A DNA stretch of 64,000 nucleotides, from positions 62,001 to 126,000 of the forward strand of contig JAHDPO010000007.1 of the NCBI GenBank assembly GCA_018434325.1, read 5' to 3'. Positions 9,462-19,958 of the stretch are shown in pieces; within the stretch, counting starts at the first letter, position 1; every line of letters starts with the position of its first letter. Both the position numbers and the translations under genes were made by a program. Below the pieces are notes generated by a model that saw only the letters and a list, made by a program, of their open reading frames with translations, was not told the DNA's origin and ran no database searches. This DNA comes from Clostridia bacterium (lineage in GTDB: Bacteria > Bacillota > Peptococcia > DRI-13 > UBA5745).

Positions 9462-9663
9462 GAGGCCACTGAAAAAGTTGCTCAAACCTCAGCCCAAATA
9501 TGCAAAATTGCAGGTTTAAAGTGTGTTGCTTATTCAAAATGCGGCCCATTCTCTTGCCGATGCACTAGATATAGTCAAATGCAGCCAAATACAGCCAAAT
9601 GCAGTCCCCAAAATGGTGTTCAGACACTTTAACTTGAAATTTTGCTCATTTTTCAGTGGCTTC
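9462..9663. mobile_element. MITE-like inverted-repeat element A (IS relic)
   Basis: The ends are GAGGCCACTGAAAAA (9462-9476) and its near-perfect inverse (9649-9663). Inside lies a second inverted pair: GCAAAATTGCAGGTTTAAAGTGT at 9502-9524 is cited by position, and its inverse is at 9624-9645. There is no transposase frame. A related inner pair occurs at 17025-17148. The outer ends resemble IS termini, so this is probably a deletion derivative of an insertion sequence. Confidence 0.6.
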
Positions 9664-9714
9664 GGCAGCGACTCCCCGCCTGCGCAAAATTCGGTGCTTC
9701 AATCAAGGCAAAGC

Positions 9715-11253
9715 TTACAATAAATATTCCTGCACCCAATAATTATAGGCCAACCAGCCCTCAATAGTTGGGCATAACCGCCCCCCCTCCTCCTGCAGCC
9801 AGCCGGCGGCCAGGTGTTTCTCCAGCACAGGGCCATAGGCTTGCCACAGGTCAAGACCCCAACGCTGCCGGAACTCACTTGGATCTATGCCTTGCTTCAA
9901 CCGAAAAGCCAGCATCAGCTCTTCTTGGCGGCCCAAAGTGGGTGTGATCTCTTCCCGCTCCGCCAGAGGCAACCGCCCCTGCTCTATAGCCGCCAAATAG
10001 CTTGCTAAATCCCCTGTATTGGTGTAGCGGAAGCCTCTGCCGCTTTGGTTCGTTGCCGCGCCAACGCCTGCGCCAACACCTGCGCTGGCTTCTATGCTGG
10101 CAGCCACCCCTACGCTTGCCCTTGTGCTTGTGCAGGTTCCAGCCTCCGGGGCAATCGTCTGGCTGCCGGCTCTCGTTGCCTCCGTTACCTCCGTTGCGTC
10201 CGTTGCCTCCGCTGCCGGCGCCGGCAGATAGCCGGCCGCCCCCGCGCCCAGGCCTAAATAATAGCCGTTGCGCCAATAAAGGCTATTATGGCGGCTTTCC
10301 TTGCCGGGCAAAGCGTAATTGCTGATTTCATAATGGCCGAAGCCCGCTGAAGTCAGCAGCTCATGGGCCAGCAAATATTGCTGCCGGCAGGTTTCTTCAT
10401 CAGCCACACAGAACTCGCCGGCGGCGGCCCGCCGGGACAATACTGTTTCCTCCTCTATATTCAGCTGATATAAAGAAATATGTTCCGGCGCAAAGGTTAG
10501 TGCCTGTTCCAGAGTTTGCCGCCAATGGGCCAAGGTTTGCCCTGGCAGACCATAGATTAAATCCAGGCTCATGTTGCGGAAGCCGGCTTGACGGCCCAGC
10601 TCCCAGGCCTGGCGAAAATCGGCGGCCCGGTGTCCCCGGCCCAGCCAGGCTAAATATTGGTCATCAAAGCTTTGGGCCCCTATAGACAGGCGGTTGCAGC
10701 CGGCTTTTTGCAGCAAAGCCAGCTTGCCTTCATTTAAAGTACCCGGGTTAGCTTCCACGGTAAACTCTCTAAATGTCTCTTCGGTAATAAAAAGTTCTTT
10801 TAATCCCCCGGTCTGCCCGGCGGCAGCCACTGCCGGCGTCGGCAATGCTGATGGTACTGACGGCGGCGGCGCCTCCGTTGGCGCCCCCAGCAGCCCAGCG
10901 AAAATTTCCGCCAGGATATCTTCAGCCAAATAAGTGGGTGTGCCGCCGCCGAAATAAATGGTGGACCAGTTTCCATTTTCCTGGCCGGTTTGCTCCCCCA
11001 GCAGCGCTTGTTGCCAAAGCCTTGGTTCAACAGCTGGCCTTTCCCCCGAGGCCCCCCTGCCACCGGCGCAGCTGCCCAGCCCCCGATTTTGCCGATAAAG
11101 CTGCCATTCCCGCAGCAGCCCCTGCTTATACCGCTCCTGCCAGCTGCGGTCCAGGCCGGCAGTGGAAGCAAAGCTGCAATAGTGGCAGCGGCTGAGACAA
11201 AAAGGGATATGGACGTATAAGCCCATACCCTGTTTTTTTACTGTTTCGCTCAT
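9715..11253 (-). CDS. hemW: Radical SAM protein HemW (heme chaperone / HemN-like)
   Basis: HemW family, 512 aa. The radical-SAM cluster motif CLSRCHYC (Cys19, Cys23, Cys26) sits in HIPFC..CHYC with no extra N-terminal extension, which favours HemW over true coproporphyrinogen dehydrogenase HemN. Conserved blocks IYFGGGTPTYL, EANPGT, LSIGAQSFDD, LIYGLPGQT and HYEISNYA are present. The protein is longer than the usual size of about 380: a Gly-rich insert lies near residues 55-95 and a Thr/Ala/Val/Gly-rich low-complexity insert lies near 345-410. It starts 40 bp after lepA ends, the usual Firmicute gene order. Confidence 0.93.
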   Translation of the reverse strand: MSETVKKQGMGLYVHIPFCLSRCHYCSFASTAGLDRSWQERYKQGLLREWQLYRQNRGLGSCAGGRGASGERPAVEPRLWQQALLGEQTGQENGNWSTIYFGGGTPTYLAEDILAEIFAGLLGAPTEAPPPSVPSALPTPAVAAAGQTGGLKELFITEETFREFTVEANPGTLNEGKLALLQKAGCNRLSIGAQSFDDQYLAWLGRGHRAADFRQAWELGRQAGFRNMSLDLIYGLPGQTLAHWRQTLEQALTFAPEHISLYQLNIEEETVLSRRAAAGEFCVADEETCRQQYLLAHELLTSAGFGHYEISNYALPGKESRHNSLYWRNGYYLGLGAGAAGYLPAPAAEATDATEVTEATRAGSQTIAPEAGTCTSTRASVGVAASIEASAGVGAGVGAATNQSGRGFRYTNTGDLASYLAAIEQGRLPLAEREEITPTLGRQEELMLAFRLKQGIDPSEFRQRWGLDLWQAYGPVLEKHLAAGWLQEEGGRLCPTIEGWLAYNYWVQEYLL

Positions 11254-11292
11254 TATGATTCCTCACCTGATCTTGCTTTGACCGGCAGCGGT

Positions 11293-13101
<1,809 letters not shown>

Positions 13102-13249
13102 TAAAATTCCTCCACGATCCTTATAAAGGGTCAGAGCATGGCTTTCGACAAACCTTCCAAAAATTTATTCTAACAGTGGGCCGGGCATTTGGCAAGAGAA
13201 ATACTCAGCGCTTTCGCAGCGCTTCCCAAGAAAGCGTGGTAAGAACATC

Positions 13250-14812
13250 TTAGCGCTTTCTTTTAAGCATTCTTCTGACCATATCGGTTTCTTCCATTTT
13301 CAACAGCAGGCTCAAGCCAAAGAAAATCAAACAGCCCACAGCCACGGCTCCTCCCACCTGGATGACCTGGCCGATTTTCGTCTGAATATCCACTACATAA
13401 AGCTCCAAAGCTTTGGCAGTACCCCAGACCGCCGCCCCCATAACCAAAGAGATGGCCACCGTTTTGACGAAGGAAGCGGCCAGACCTCTGCCGCCGATGG
13501 GACCGATCTTTTGGCGCACCACCACTAAGAGAGCCAGCAGATTGATAATGGCGGCAATGGAATAGGCCAAGGCCAGGCCGCCGGTACCCAAAGGGCCGAC
13601 CAAAAGGAAGTTCAATACAATCGTCAAGGCTATAGCGCTGGCCCCGATAGGCACCGGCGTCCAGGTGCTTTGCAGAGCATAAAATACCCGGTTCATCAGC
13701 AACACACCGCCTTGCGCAAATAAACCTATACAGAAAAAGGTCAGGGTATAAGCCGTCAGGGCTGTGCTTTCGGCGCTGAAGTTGCCTTGCTGGTAGAGCA
13801 GGCGAACCACCGGTTGGCTGAGGGCAGCCAGGCCGGCGGCGCAAGGCACTGTGATATAAAAGATGCTGCGCAGACCGAAGGAAAAAGATTTCTTAAATAA
13901 ATCCATCTCCCGGCGGGCTACCTGGCCGTTGAGGGTGGGGAAAATGGCCACCACCACAGTCACCGCAAAAATACTGATGGGCATTTGCATCAGCCGCTGA
14001 GCCCAGCGCACTGCCGATACCGAACCGCCCGGCAAAGAGGAGGAAATGTTTTGCTGTACAAAAAGGCCCAGCTGCGTCAAGGTATAGCTGAGCAGCACGG
14101 GAATCATCAGGTGAAAAACCCTCTGCACACCGGGATGCTGCCAATGGACGATGGGCTTATAGCGCAGGCCGATTTTGCGCAAGCTGGCCACCTGGATCAA
14201 AAACTGAGTTATTGCCCCGGCAACCACCCCTATGGAAAAGCCCATGATACCCAGCCGCCGACCTAAAATCACCCCAAAAACGATAATCATTACATTGTAC
14301 ATTACCGAGGCGACAGCAGGCCCTAAAAATTGCTGGTAAGAGTTAAGAATACCTATGCTGATACCGTTTAAGGCCATGAAAAAAGCCTGAATCAGCATGA
14401 TTCGCGTCATGGTAACGGTAAGGGCCAGGAATTCCGGTTCAAATCCCGGCACCAGCCAGTGGGACACGATATAAGGCGCCGCCAAACCGGCGATCCCGAT
14501 GCCGCAAAGCATCGCCGTCACGGTGATATTAAATACGGTGCTGGCTACCTCCCAGCCTTCCTCCTGCCGGTCCGTAGCAATATAGCTGGAGAATACGGGC
14601 ATAAAGGCCGCCGTCACCGTTCCGGCCGCCAGTAAATTATACAGGAAGTCCGGAATGGAAAAAGCCGCCTGATAGGCGTCGGTAATTCTTGTTTGGCCAT
14701 AATAAGCTGCAATGATGATATCCCGCAAGTAGCCCAGTATTCTGGACAATATGGTGGACATCATCAGCAAACCGGCAGCCTTTACCACCGTTGCTTTGCC
14801 CTTTGCCTCCAT
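13250..14812 (-). CDS. murJ: Lipid II flippase MurJ (MviN family)
   Basis: Integral membrane protein of 520 aa with about 14 predicted membrane segments, in the MOP superfamily. The N-terminal region with STILSRILGYLRDIIIAAYYG, cited here as the conserved MurJ start, and the central LGLFVQQNISS block fit the family. The usual role is flipping lipid-linked peptidoglycan precursor to the outer face. AGGAGG lies 5 bases before the ATG. It stands between spoIIP and lepA, an insertion relative to the Bacillus order. Confidence 0.95.
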   Translation of the reverse strand: MEAKGKATVVKAAGLLMMSTILSRILGYLRDIIIAAYYGQTRITDAYQAAFSIPDFLYNLLAAGTVTAAFMPVFSSYIATDRQEEGWEVASTVFNITVTAMLCGIGIAGLAAPYIVSHWLVPGFEPEFLALTVTMTRIMLIQAFFMALNGISIGILNSYQQFLGPAVASVMYNVMIIVFGVILGRRLGIMGFSIGVVAGAITQFLIQVASLRKIGLRYKPIVHWQHPGVQRVFHLMIPVLLSYTLTQLGLFVQQNISSSLPGGSVSAVRWAQRLMQMPISIFAVTVVVAIFPTLNGQVARREMDLFKKSFSFGLRSIFYITVPCAAGLAALSQPVVRLLYQQGNFSAESTALTAYTLTFFCIGLFAQGGVLLMNRVFYALQSTWTPVPIGASAIALTIVLNFLLVGPLGTGGLALAYSIAAIINLLALLVVVRQKIGPIGGRGLAASFVKTVAISLVMGAAVWGTAKALELYVVDIQTKIGQVIQVGGAVAVGCLIFFGLSLLLKMEETDMVRRMLKRKR

Positions 14813-14919
14813 GGTTCCTCCTGGAAAGTTCCAAATTTATGTTCATTCGGCCGTTACACTTAAACGTCCTCTCTTATTTTACTGGAACTTATCCACTTTG
14901 TCCATTACCCAGCGCTGAA

Positions 14920-15246
14920 TCAACTGCCTTCTCCGACTGCCTTGATCGCCGCCAGCAGGCTTCTGACTTTATCCTGAAAATCGCTCCACTCCTGATTGAT
15001 TCTGCCTTTCATATCATAACCGGTGGTTTCCTGAATGCGATGGCTGACCTGGGCCAAGCCGGCAAAAAGCAGAAGGACAAACAGAAAAAAGATAGCCAGC
15101 ATTCGCAAGAATCGGCTCCCTCGTTTTCTTCTTTCCTCTTTTCTTTGCAAGGTGCGGTCAAGACGGCAAGCTTGTCCAGTGGAACCGGAAACGGCCCTTT
15201 GGCCGCCTCCGGTCGCCGCGCCTTGAGCCTTACGGTTACCGGTCAT
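14920..15246 (-). CDS. Small single-pass membrane protein, unknown
   Basis: 108 aa. A basic N-terminal half (residues 30-45 rich in Arg/Lys) precedes one membrane segment (about 47-65, FLRMLAIFFLFVLLLFAGLA), followed by about 40 residues outside, giving an N-in topology. GGAGA lies 8 bases before ATG 15246. It starts 39 bp after spoIIP ends, so it is probably co-transcribed with that sporulation gene. I do not recognise the family. Confidence 0.6.
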   Translation of the reverse strand: MTGNRKAQGAATGGGQRAVSGSTGQACRLDRTLQRKEERRKRGSRFLRMLAIFFLFVLLLFAGLAQVSHRIQETTGYDMKGRINQEWSDFQDKVRSLLAAIKAVGEGS

Positions 15247-15284
15247 GGTTTATCTCTCCATATTTGCTATCGCTATTATTATTG

Positions 15285-16415
15285 CTATTGCTCTTCTTGC
15301 AAAACCTCCGCCAATACCCGGGCGAAAAGCTTAACGGAGTTGGACGCATCGTCCGCCGTATTCAAATCGCTGCCTACTTCCAGCAATATAGCATGGGGAT
15401 GCAGCTGCTGATTATAGCGGCGATCATTGGCTATCCGCAGGGGTTTCATTAAGCCGGGATAAAGCTCATCGGCTTTTTCCTGGATTTTGCGGGCAAAGGC
15501 TAAATTCGTTTTATAGCCCTCATGGGCGTCGCCCATCACCAAAAGCAGTTTGGCACACTCTACACCCTCTATTTTCACCAAAGTATCCTGCCGTTTATTC
15601 ATGCCGGCATCCCGGTGAAGATCGACGACTACTTCCATATTGGGGTATTTGGTTACGTATTGCTTTAGCAGGTGTTGAGAATTGATGTACGCCTTAGTGA
15701 AATCCGGTCTGTCGTTTACCGTTTCGGAGTGGGCCGTTTTAATGCCGAAATCCCCTTCCAGCGTCTGGGTCAGCATCCTGCCGGCGCTGACCACACCGCC
15801 GATGGTCTTTCTCTTCTCGTCGCCGGTATAAGCCTCGCTGTTGTGGGTATGGTAAATCAAAACCCTGGGATTGCCCTCGGGAATCAGCACTACGTTATCC
15901 ATGGGATATTCCGGCCAGCTATCCGCATAAGGATCCCGGTAAAGAGTATAATCCTCTTCCAAATCCGAGATTAAAAACGCCCCGGCACTGCCGCCGCCCG
16001 CCGGCGTTTTCGCAGGCAAAGGGGAAATTTGTTGGCCAAGGCCTTTCTTTCCCGCAGCAACACTGGTATAATTCAATACGTCGGTGGCTCTTCCCTGGTC
16101 AGGATTGCTCAGCAGCTCGGCGCCGTATTCTTTGCCCGGCAAAGCAGCCTCCAGCAGAAATTGGCGAACCGCCGCCCCCGGATTCTGAGGCCGGCCGGCC
16201 CAAATCAGCTCCGTACCCACCCAGGGTAAGCCCGGTATTTCCGCCGTCATTTGATTTGCTTCTTCATCGCCGGCCCCCAGAAGAGCCTTGCCTTCCCCCT
16301 GCAAGATATAACCTGTCCAAACGCAAGATAAGATAAACATAAAAAGAAAAACCATCAGGCTATAATGAAAACGGTGCTTGCGCATTTCAATTCGAGTGAA
16401 ATTTCTGGGCAGCAT
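15285..16415 (-). CDS. spoIIP: Stage II sporulation protein P (peptidoglycan hydrolase)
   Basis: Amidase/endopeptidase that works with SpoIID and SpoIIM to thin the septum and drive engulfment in the sporulating mother cell; 376 aa. One N-terminal membrane segment (about 19-38) anchors it. The catalytic domain has IYHTHNSEAY (zinc-type histidine region), VVDLHRDAG and ILLEVGSDLNT, all SpoIIP hallmarks. ATG 16415 follows AAGGAGG by 6 bases. This gene identifies the host as a spore former. Confidence 0.96.
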   Translation of the reverse strand: MLPRNFTRIEMRKHRFHYSLMVFLFMFILSCVWTGYILQGEGKALLGAGDEEANQMTAEIPGLPWVGTELIWAGRPQNPGAAVRQFLLEAALPGKEYGAELLSNPDQGRATDVLNYTSVAAGKKGLGQQISPLPAKTPAGGGSAGAFLISDLEEDYTLYRDPYADSWPEYPMDNVVLIPEGNPRVLIYHTHNSEAYTGDEKRKTIGGVVSAGRMLTQTLEGDFGIKTAHSETVNDRPDFTKAYINSQHLLKQYVTKYPNMEVVVDLHRDAGMNKRQDTLVKIEGVECAKLLLVMGDAHEGYKTNLAFARKIQEKADELYPGLMKPLRIANDRRYNQQLHPHAILLEVGSDLNTADDASNSVKLFARVLAEVLQEEQ

Positions 16416-16626
16416 ACCTTACCTCCTTATCTACCATAAACGGGTCTTCACCCTCTATTTATGGATACGCCGCCTTTTTTAATTTATTCCTGAAAATAAA
16501 TCACCTGTTCCGGAGCTGCCTAATCAGCAAAAAATTAATTAAAATAAACCTTGAAATATTGGGTTGATAGTGTTAACATTACTTTGTTAAGCTCTGTTTT
16601 TGAAACGAAGGAGGTGAGTTGAGAGC

Positions 16627-16890
16627 ATGGCCAATATTAAATCCGCAATGAAACGTACGCAGGTGATCCGCATTCGCGCTAAGCGGAACGCTGCTTACCG
16701 ATCCATGATGAAAACCGCTATCCGCCGTTTCGAAGGAGCCCTGAAAGCCGGCGATAAGGAAAAAGCCAAGGGTGAGCTGGTAAAGGCGATCAAGACGATT
16801 GACAAGATCGAAACAAAAGGCGTTATTCATAAGAACACCGCCAGCCGGAAAAAGTCCCGTTTAACCAAGGCTTTGAATAAAGCTTCTTAA
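16627..16890 (+). CDS. rpsT: 30S ribosomal protein S20
   Basis: 87 aa, the standard S20 size. It begins MANIKSAMKRTQV and is rich in Lys, Arg and Ala with the long helical hairpin typical of S20. AAGGAGGTGA lies 9 bases before the ATG. It is divergent from spoIIP, as in the classical holA-rpsT-gpr-spoIIP neighbourhood, but gpr is not here. Confidence 0.98.
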   Translation: MANIKSAMKRTQVIRIRAKRNAAYRSMMKTAIRRFEGALKAGDKEKAKGELVKAIKTIDKIETKGVIHKNTASRKKSRLTKALNKAS

Positions 16891-16931
16891 ATAAAAGCTT
16901 TCCGCATGAGAAAGCCTTTAAACCAGAAAGC

Positions 16932-16968
16932 AAGGTCATTTTGGAAAGTTCCAAAATGACCTTTTTCA
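16932..16968 (+). terminator. Terminator of rpsT
   Basis: 15-base perfect arms (16932-16946 and 16949-16963) with a very short loop, followed by a run of T. Confidence 0.92.
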
Positions 16969-17024
16969 TGTTATTGCGAAATGATAGGCGGAGGTAAAAC
17001 TCAACCGTAAACCTCGGAAAATGC

Positions 17025-17148
17025 GCAAAATTGCAAGTTTAAAGTGTCCTTGACATGGGGTACACATCATTTTTGACTGGTTTTGGCCTGAAAATGATTG
17101 AAAGCTCTATTTTTGGGGTTATGGAATACTTTAAACTTGCAATTTTGC
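17025..17148. mobile_element. MITE-like inverted-repeat element B
   Basis: A perfect 21-base inverted repeat, 17025-17045 and 17128-17148, encloses 82 bases. The arms are the same sequence family as the inner arms of the element at 9502-9645, but the centre is unrelated. It holds no gene. The rest of the 330-base gap between rpsT and the next gene contains only the rpsT terminator and a stem-loop at 17178-17222. Confidence 0.6.
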
Positions 17149-17177
17149 TCAAAAAATGATCTGAGCGAGGTTATGGC

Positions 17178-17222
17178 GATCCTGCCTTTAGGCGAAACGA
17201 CCGCAATTTTATCGGCAGGATC
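17178..17222. other. Stem-loop at the end of the PTS-RLP operon
   Basis: 9-base perfect arms GATCCTGCC (17178-17186) and GGCAGGATC (17214-17222) enclose 27 bases. The second arm overlaps the stop codon of the HAD gene. There is no T run on the minus strand, so it is at best a weak terminator or an mRNA 3' stabiliser. Confidence 0.45.
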
Positions 17223-17877
17223 AAAAAAGAGTCAGAATCTCCTCAGGCGTTGCCGCGATATAATCGGCGCCGGCAGCGCGCAGAGCGGCTGCATCATATC
17301 CGCCGCTCCATAAAACGCCAACGGCCATGGCTCCGGCATTCTTTGCCGTTTGCATATCGATGGGCGTATCTCCGATCAAGAGGCAGCTCTCGGGCAAAAC
17401 CCCAAGCCGGCCACAAAGCAGACGCAGCATGCCCGGATCAGGTTTCAGGGCAAAGCCCGGCCGGTGGCCCATACTGTGGGCAAAGATCTCCGCCGGAAAC
17501 ATCCCCTGGATAATTTTACGGTTTATCTCCTCCGGCTTATTGCTGAGAGCCGCCAAAACAATCCCCTTATCGCGGAGGCTATGCAGAAGCTGGGGCACGC
17601 CGGAAAAATGGCGGGTGTTTTTTAAGGGCTCTATAAGGTAGCGCCTGGACATTTCGGCCACAAATTCCTCCACCTCCAAGCCATGGGCCTGGCCTGCGGA
17701 TATCCGCAATACGCCCTCGGACATGCCATAAGCGCCCAAACCGAACAGGGGGCTGTACTCCTCAAAGGTGATCGCTGCCAATCCAAAGTGGAGCAGGGTT
17801 TCGTTCATCAATAAAAAAACAGCTTCTTTGGTGTCCACCAAGGTGCCGTCTACATCAAATATGGCTGCCCGAATCAT
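17221..17877 (-). CDS. HAD-family phosphatase, phosphoglycolate-phosphatase-like
   Basis: Haloacid-dehalogenase hydrolase, 218 aa. Motif I is FDVDGTLVDT (the two Asp are nucleophile and acid), motif II is ALSNK, motif III is a Lys in the ALKPDP segment, and motif IV is LIGDTPIDM. An alpha-helical cap lies between motifs I and II, as in phosphoglycolate phosphatase and beta-phosphoglucomutase relatives. It is the last gene of the PTS-RLP operon, 12 bp after ptsI. Inference: it removes phosphate from a product or by-product of the pathway; 2-phosphoglycolate is a natural guess next to a RuBisCO relative but is unproven. Confidence 0.88.
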   Translation of the reverse strand: MIRAAIFDVDGTLVDTKEAVFLLMNETLLHFGLAAITFEEYSPLFGLGAYGMSEGVLRISAGQAHGLEVEEFVAEMSRRYLIEPLKNTRHFSGVPQLLHSLRDKGIVLAALSNKPEEINRKIIQGMFPAEIFAHSMGHRPGFALKPDPGMLRLLCGRLGVLPESCLLIGDTPIDMQTAKNAGAMAVGVLWSGGYDAAALRAAGADYIAATPEEILTLF

Positions 17878-17889
17878 ATGTACACCCTT

Positions 17890-19599
17890 TCAATAATATC
17901 CTTTGAGCAGCTCCGTGACCTGGGCAGCCTCGCCTAGCTCCAGGGCCTCCCGGGCAAGCTGCTTGGCTTGGGCATAATCAAGATTACGGATGGTTTTTTT
18001 CACAGTCAGGAGAGAGCTGGCGCTCATGGAAAATTCATCAAGACCCATGCCGATCAAAAGGGGCGCGTACTTTTCCTCCCCCGCCATTTCGCCGCACATG
18101 CCGGTCCACTTTCCCGCCCTGTGGGATACGTCGATCACGTGCTTGATAAGCCGCAGCACCGCCGGATGCAAAGGCTTATAAAAGTCGCTCATCTTTTCGT
18201 TTAAACGGTCCACGGCCAGCGTGTACTGGACAAGATCGTTTGAGCCTATGGAAAAGAAGTCCACATCCTCCACAAAATGCTCGGCCACAATGGCCGCCGC
18301 CGGGATTTCGATCATGATCCCCTTTTCAATATGCTTATTATAAGGGATCCCTTGGCTGTCCAGTTCCGCCATGGCCTCAAAAAGAGCCTGATTCGCTGCT
18401 TTAAGCTCCCATTTGGCGGCAATCATGGGGTACATGATACGGGCTTTCCCGTAACAGCTGGCCCGCAGGATGGCCCGCAGCTGGGATTTGAAAATATGGG
18501 GATGCTGAAGGCAAAGGCGAATGGCCCGCATACCCAAAAACGGGTTCATTTCCGGTTCAATTTGCAAATAAGGAAGGCTTTTATCGCCGCCAATATCCAG
18601 GGTGCGGATGATTACCGCCCGGGAGCCCATGGCTTCAAGAGCTTTCCGATAAGCAAGATACTGCTCCTCTTCATCCGGCAGCGTAGCTCTGTTCATATAT
18701 AAAAACTCTGTCCGAAAAAGGCCCACGCCTTCCGCTCCGTACCTGAGCCCGCTGGCGCAGTCCTCGGCGGAGCCAATATTCACAGCCAGCTCCACTCTCC
18801 TGCCGCCGTCTTTGGTGACTGCGGGAAGATCAACGAGCTGCTGCATTACGTTTTGTGATTCAATATATTCCAGCCGCTTCTGCTCGTAGGTCCGAAGCTG
18901 TTCTTCGCCGGGATTCACAATCACAATGCCTGCCGTGCCGTCCACGATTAAAAGATCACCGTTTTTCGCCGTTTGGGCAATATCTTTTATGCCCAGTACT
19001 GCCGGAATTTCCAGGGAGCGGGCCATAATCGCCGTGTGGGAGGTTCTGCCTCCCAGTTCGGTGACAATAGCCTTTACTTTTTCTTTATCCATGTGAGCGG
19101 TATCCGAAGGGGTCAAATCTCTGGCAATGACGATGCAATCTTCCGCCATTCCGGCGCATCTGTCTCCCTCTTCTCCGGAAAGGCAGCGCAAAAGACGGCT
19201 CGATACGTCGCGAAAATCGCCGGCCCGTTCCTTCAGGTATTCGTCTTCCATCTGATCAAACAGACTGCAATAGCCGTCCATGGTTTTTTTCACAGCACAC
19301 TCGGCTTTACTGCAATCGGACAAAATCAGGCTTTTCGCGTCCTTGTGCAAGGTTTCATCCTGCAGGATGGAAATGTGGGCGTCAAAAATCGCCGCATGCT
19401 TGGCATTCAATTCCCGCAAGGCTTTTTCCTTAACTCCCTGTATTTCTGAAATAGCCTTGTGAATGGCCTCATCCAGACGGAAAATCTCCTGCTGCAAATT
19501 TTCCGCCTTGGCCGTTAAATTTTCCAAATAGTTGGTTTCAGCCAGCACATAGGCGCGTCCGATGGCAATACCCCGGGACGCTGCAATTCCCGTTTTCAT
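17890..19599 (-). CDS. ptsI: PTS Enzyme I (phosphoenolpyruvate-protein phosphotransferase)
   Basis: Starts the PTS relay by moving phosphate from PEP to HPr; 569 aa, normal length. The phosphohistidine motif GGRTSHTAIMARS is near residue 190; the PEP-binding barrel has GLFRTEFLYM, IRTLDIGGDK, and MCGEMAG. GGGGAGGAG precedes the ATG. It lies 40 bp after the HPr gene inside the RLP operon rather than at a separate housekeeping ptsHI site, so it looks dedicated to this system; whether another ptsHI exists elsewhere cannot be seen. Confidence 0.97.
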   Translation of the reverse strand: MKTGIAASRGIAIGRAYVLAETNYLENLTAKAENLQQEIFRLDEAIHKAISEIQGVKEKALRELNAKHAAIFDAHISILQDETLHKDAKSLILSDCSKAECAVKKTMDGYCSLFDQMEDEYLKERAGDFRDVSSRLLRCLSGEEGDRCAGMAEDCIVIARDLTPSDTAHMDKEKVKAIVTELGGRTSHTAIMARSLEIPAVLGIKDIAQTAKNGDLLIVDGTAGIVIVNPGEEQLRTYEQKRLEYIESQNVMQQLVDLPAVTKDGGRRVELAVNIGSAEDCASGLRYGAEGVGLFRTEFLYMNRATLPDEEEQYLAYRKALEAMGSRAVIIRTLDIGGDKSLPYLQIEPEMNPFLGMRAIRLCLQHPHIFKSQLRAILRASCYGKARIMYPMIAAKWELKAANQALFEAMAELDSQGIPYNKHIEKGIMIEIPAAAIVAEHFVEDVDFFSIGSNDLVQYTLAVDRLNEKMSDFYKPLHPAVLRLIKHVIDVSHRAGKWTGMCGEMAGEEKYAPLLIGMGLDEFSMSASSLLTVKKTIRNLDYAQAKQLAREALELGEAAQVTELLKGYY

Positions 19600-19639
19600 A
19601 GGCTCCTCCCCAAATAGTTTGAACTCTGTTTAATTCGGC

Positions 19640-19900
19640 TTAATCTTGCAAGCTTTCCAAAAATTCCGCTGCTTTTGTTATGGCTTCTTCTTCGTCACTG
19701 CCTTCCGCCTGCAAGATAAAGGAGGCTCCGCTGCCGATACCGCCGGTAAGCAAGGATACGATACTTTTTGCGTCGATCTCCTTATCCTTATAAAGGATCA
19801 ATAGACGGGATTGAAAACCGTTGGCGAATTTTACGAAAGCAGTTGCCGGCCGGGCATGCAGGCCGGTCTGATTTTGAATGACTATCTCTTTTTTTAACAT
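19640..19900 (-). CDS. ptsH: PTS phosphocarrier protein HPr
   Basis: 86 aa. The active-site His15 lies in QTGLHARPA. Ser46 in AKSIVSLL is present, so regulation by HPr kinase is possible, as in other Firmicutes. The strong AGGAGG site lies before the ATG. It stands between the sigma-54 activator and ptsI. Some residues differ from housekeeping HPr (for example LLTGGIGSGASF instead of the common LMSLGVKQG-like segment), consistent with a specialised copy. Confidence 0.95.
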   Translation of the reverse strand: MLKKEIVIQNQTGLHARPATAFVKFANGFQSRLLILYKDKEIDAKSIVSLLTGGIGSGASFILQAEGSDEEEAITKAAEFLESLQD

Positions 19901-19958
19901 AGGGGATCTCCTCCTAATTGCAGCATGATATCATACAGCTCCCTGGGCGTCTTTGCCG

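Noticed and set aside
14440-14470. tRNA T-arm-like word GGTTCAAATCCCGGC
   Set aside because: It lies inside the murJ coding region and no acceptor, D or anticodon arm can be built around it.
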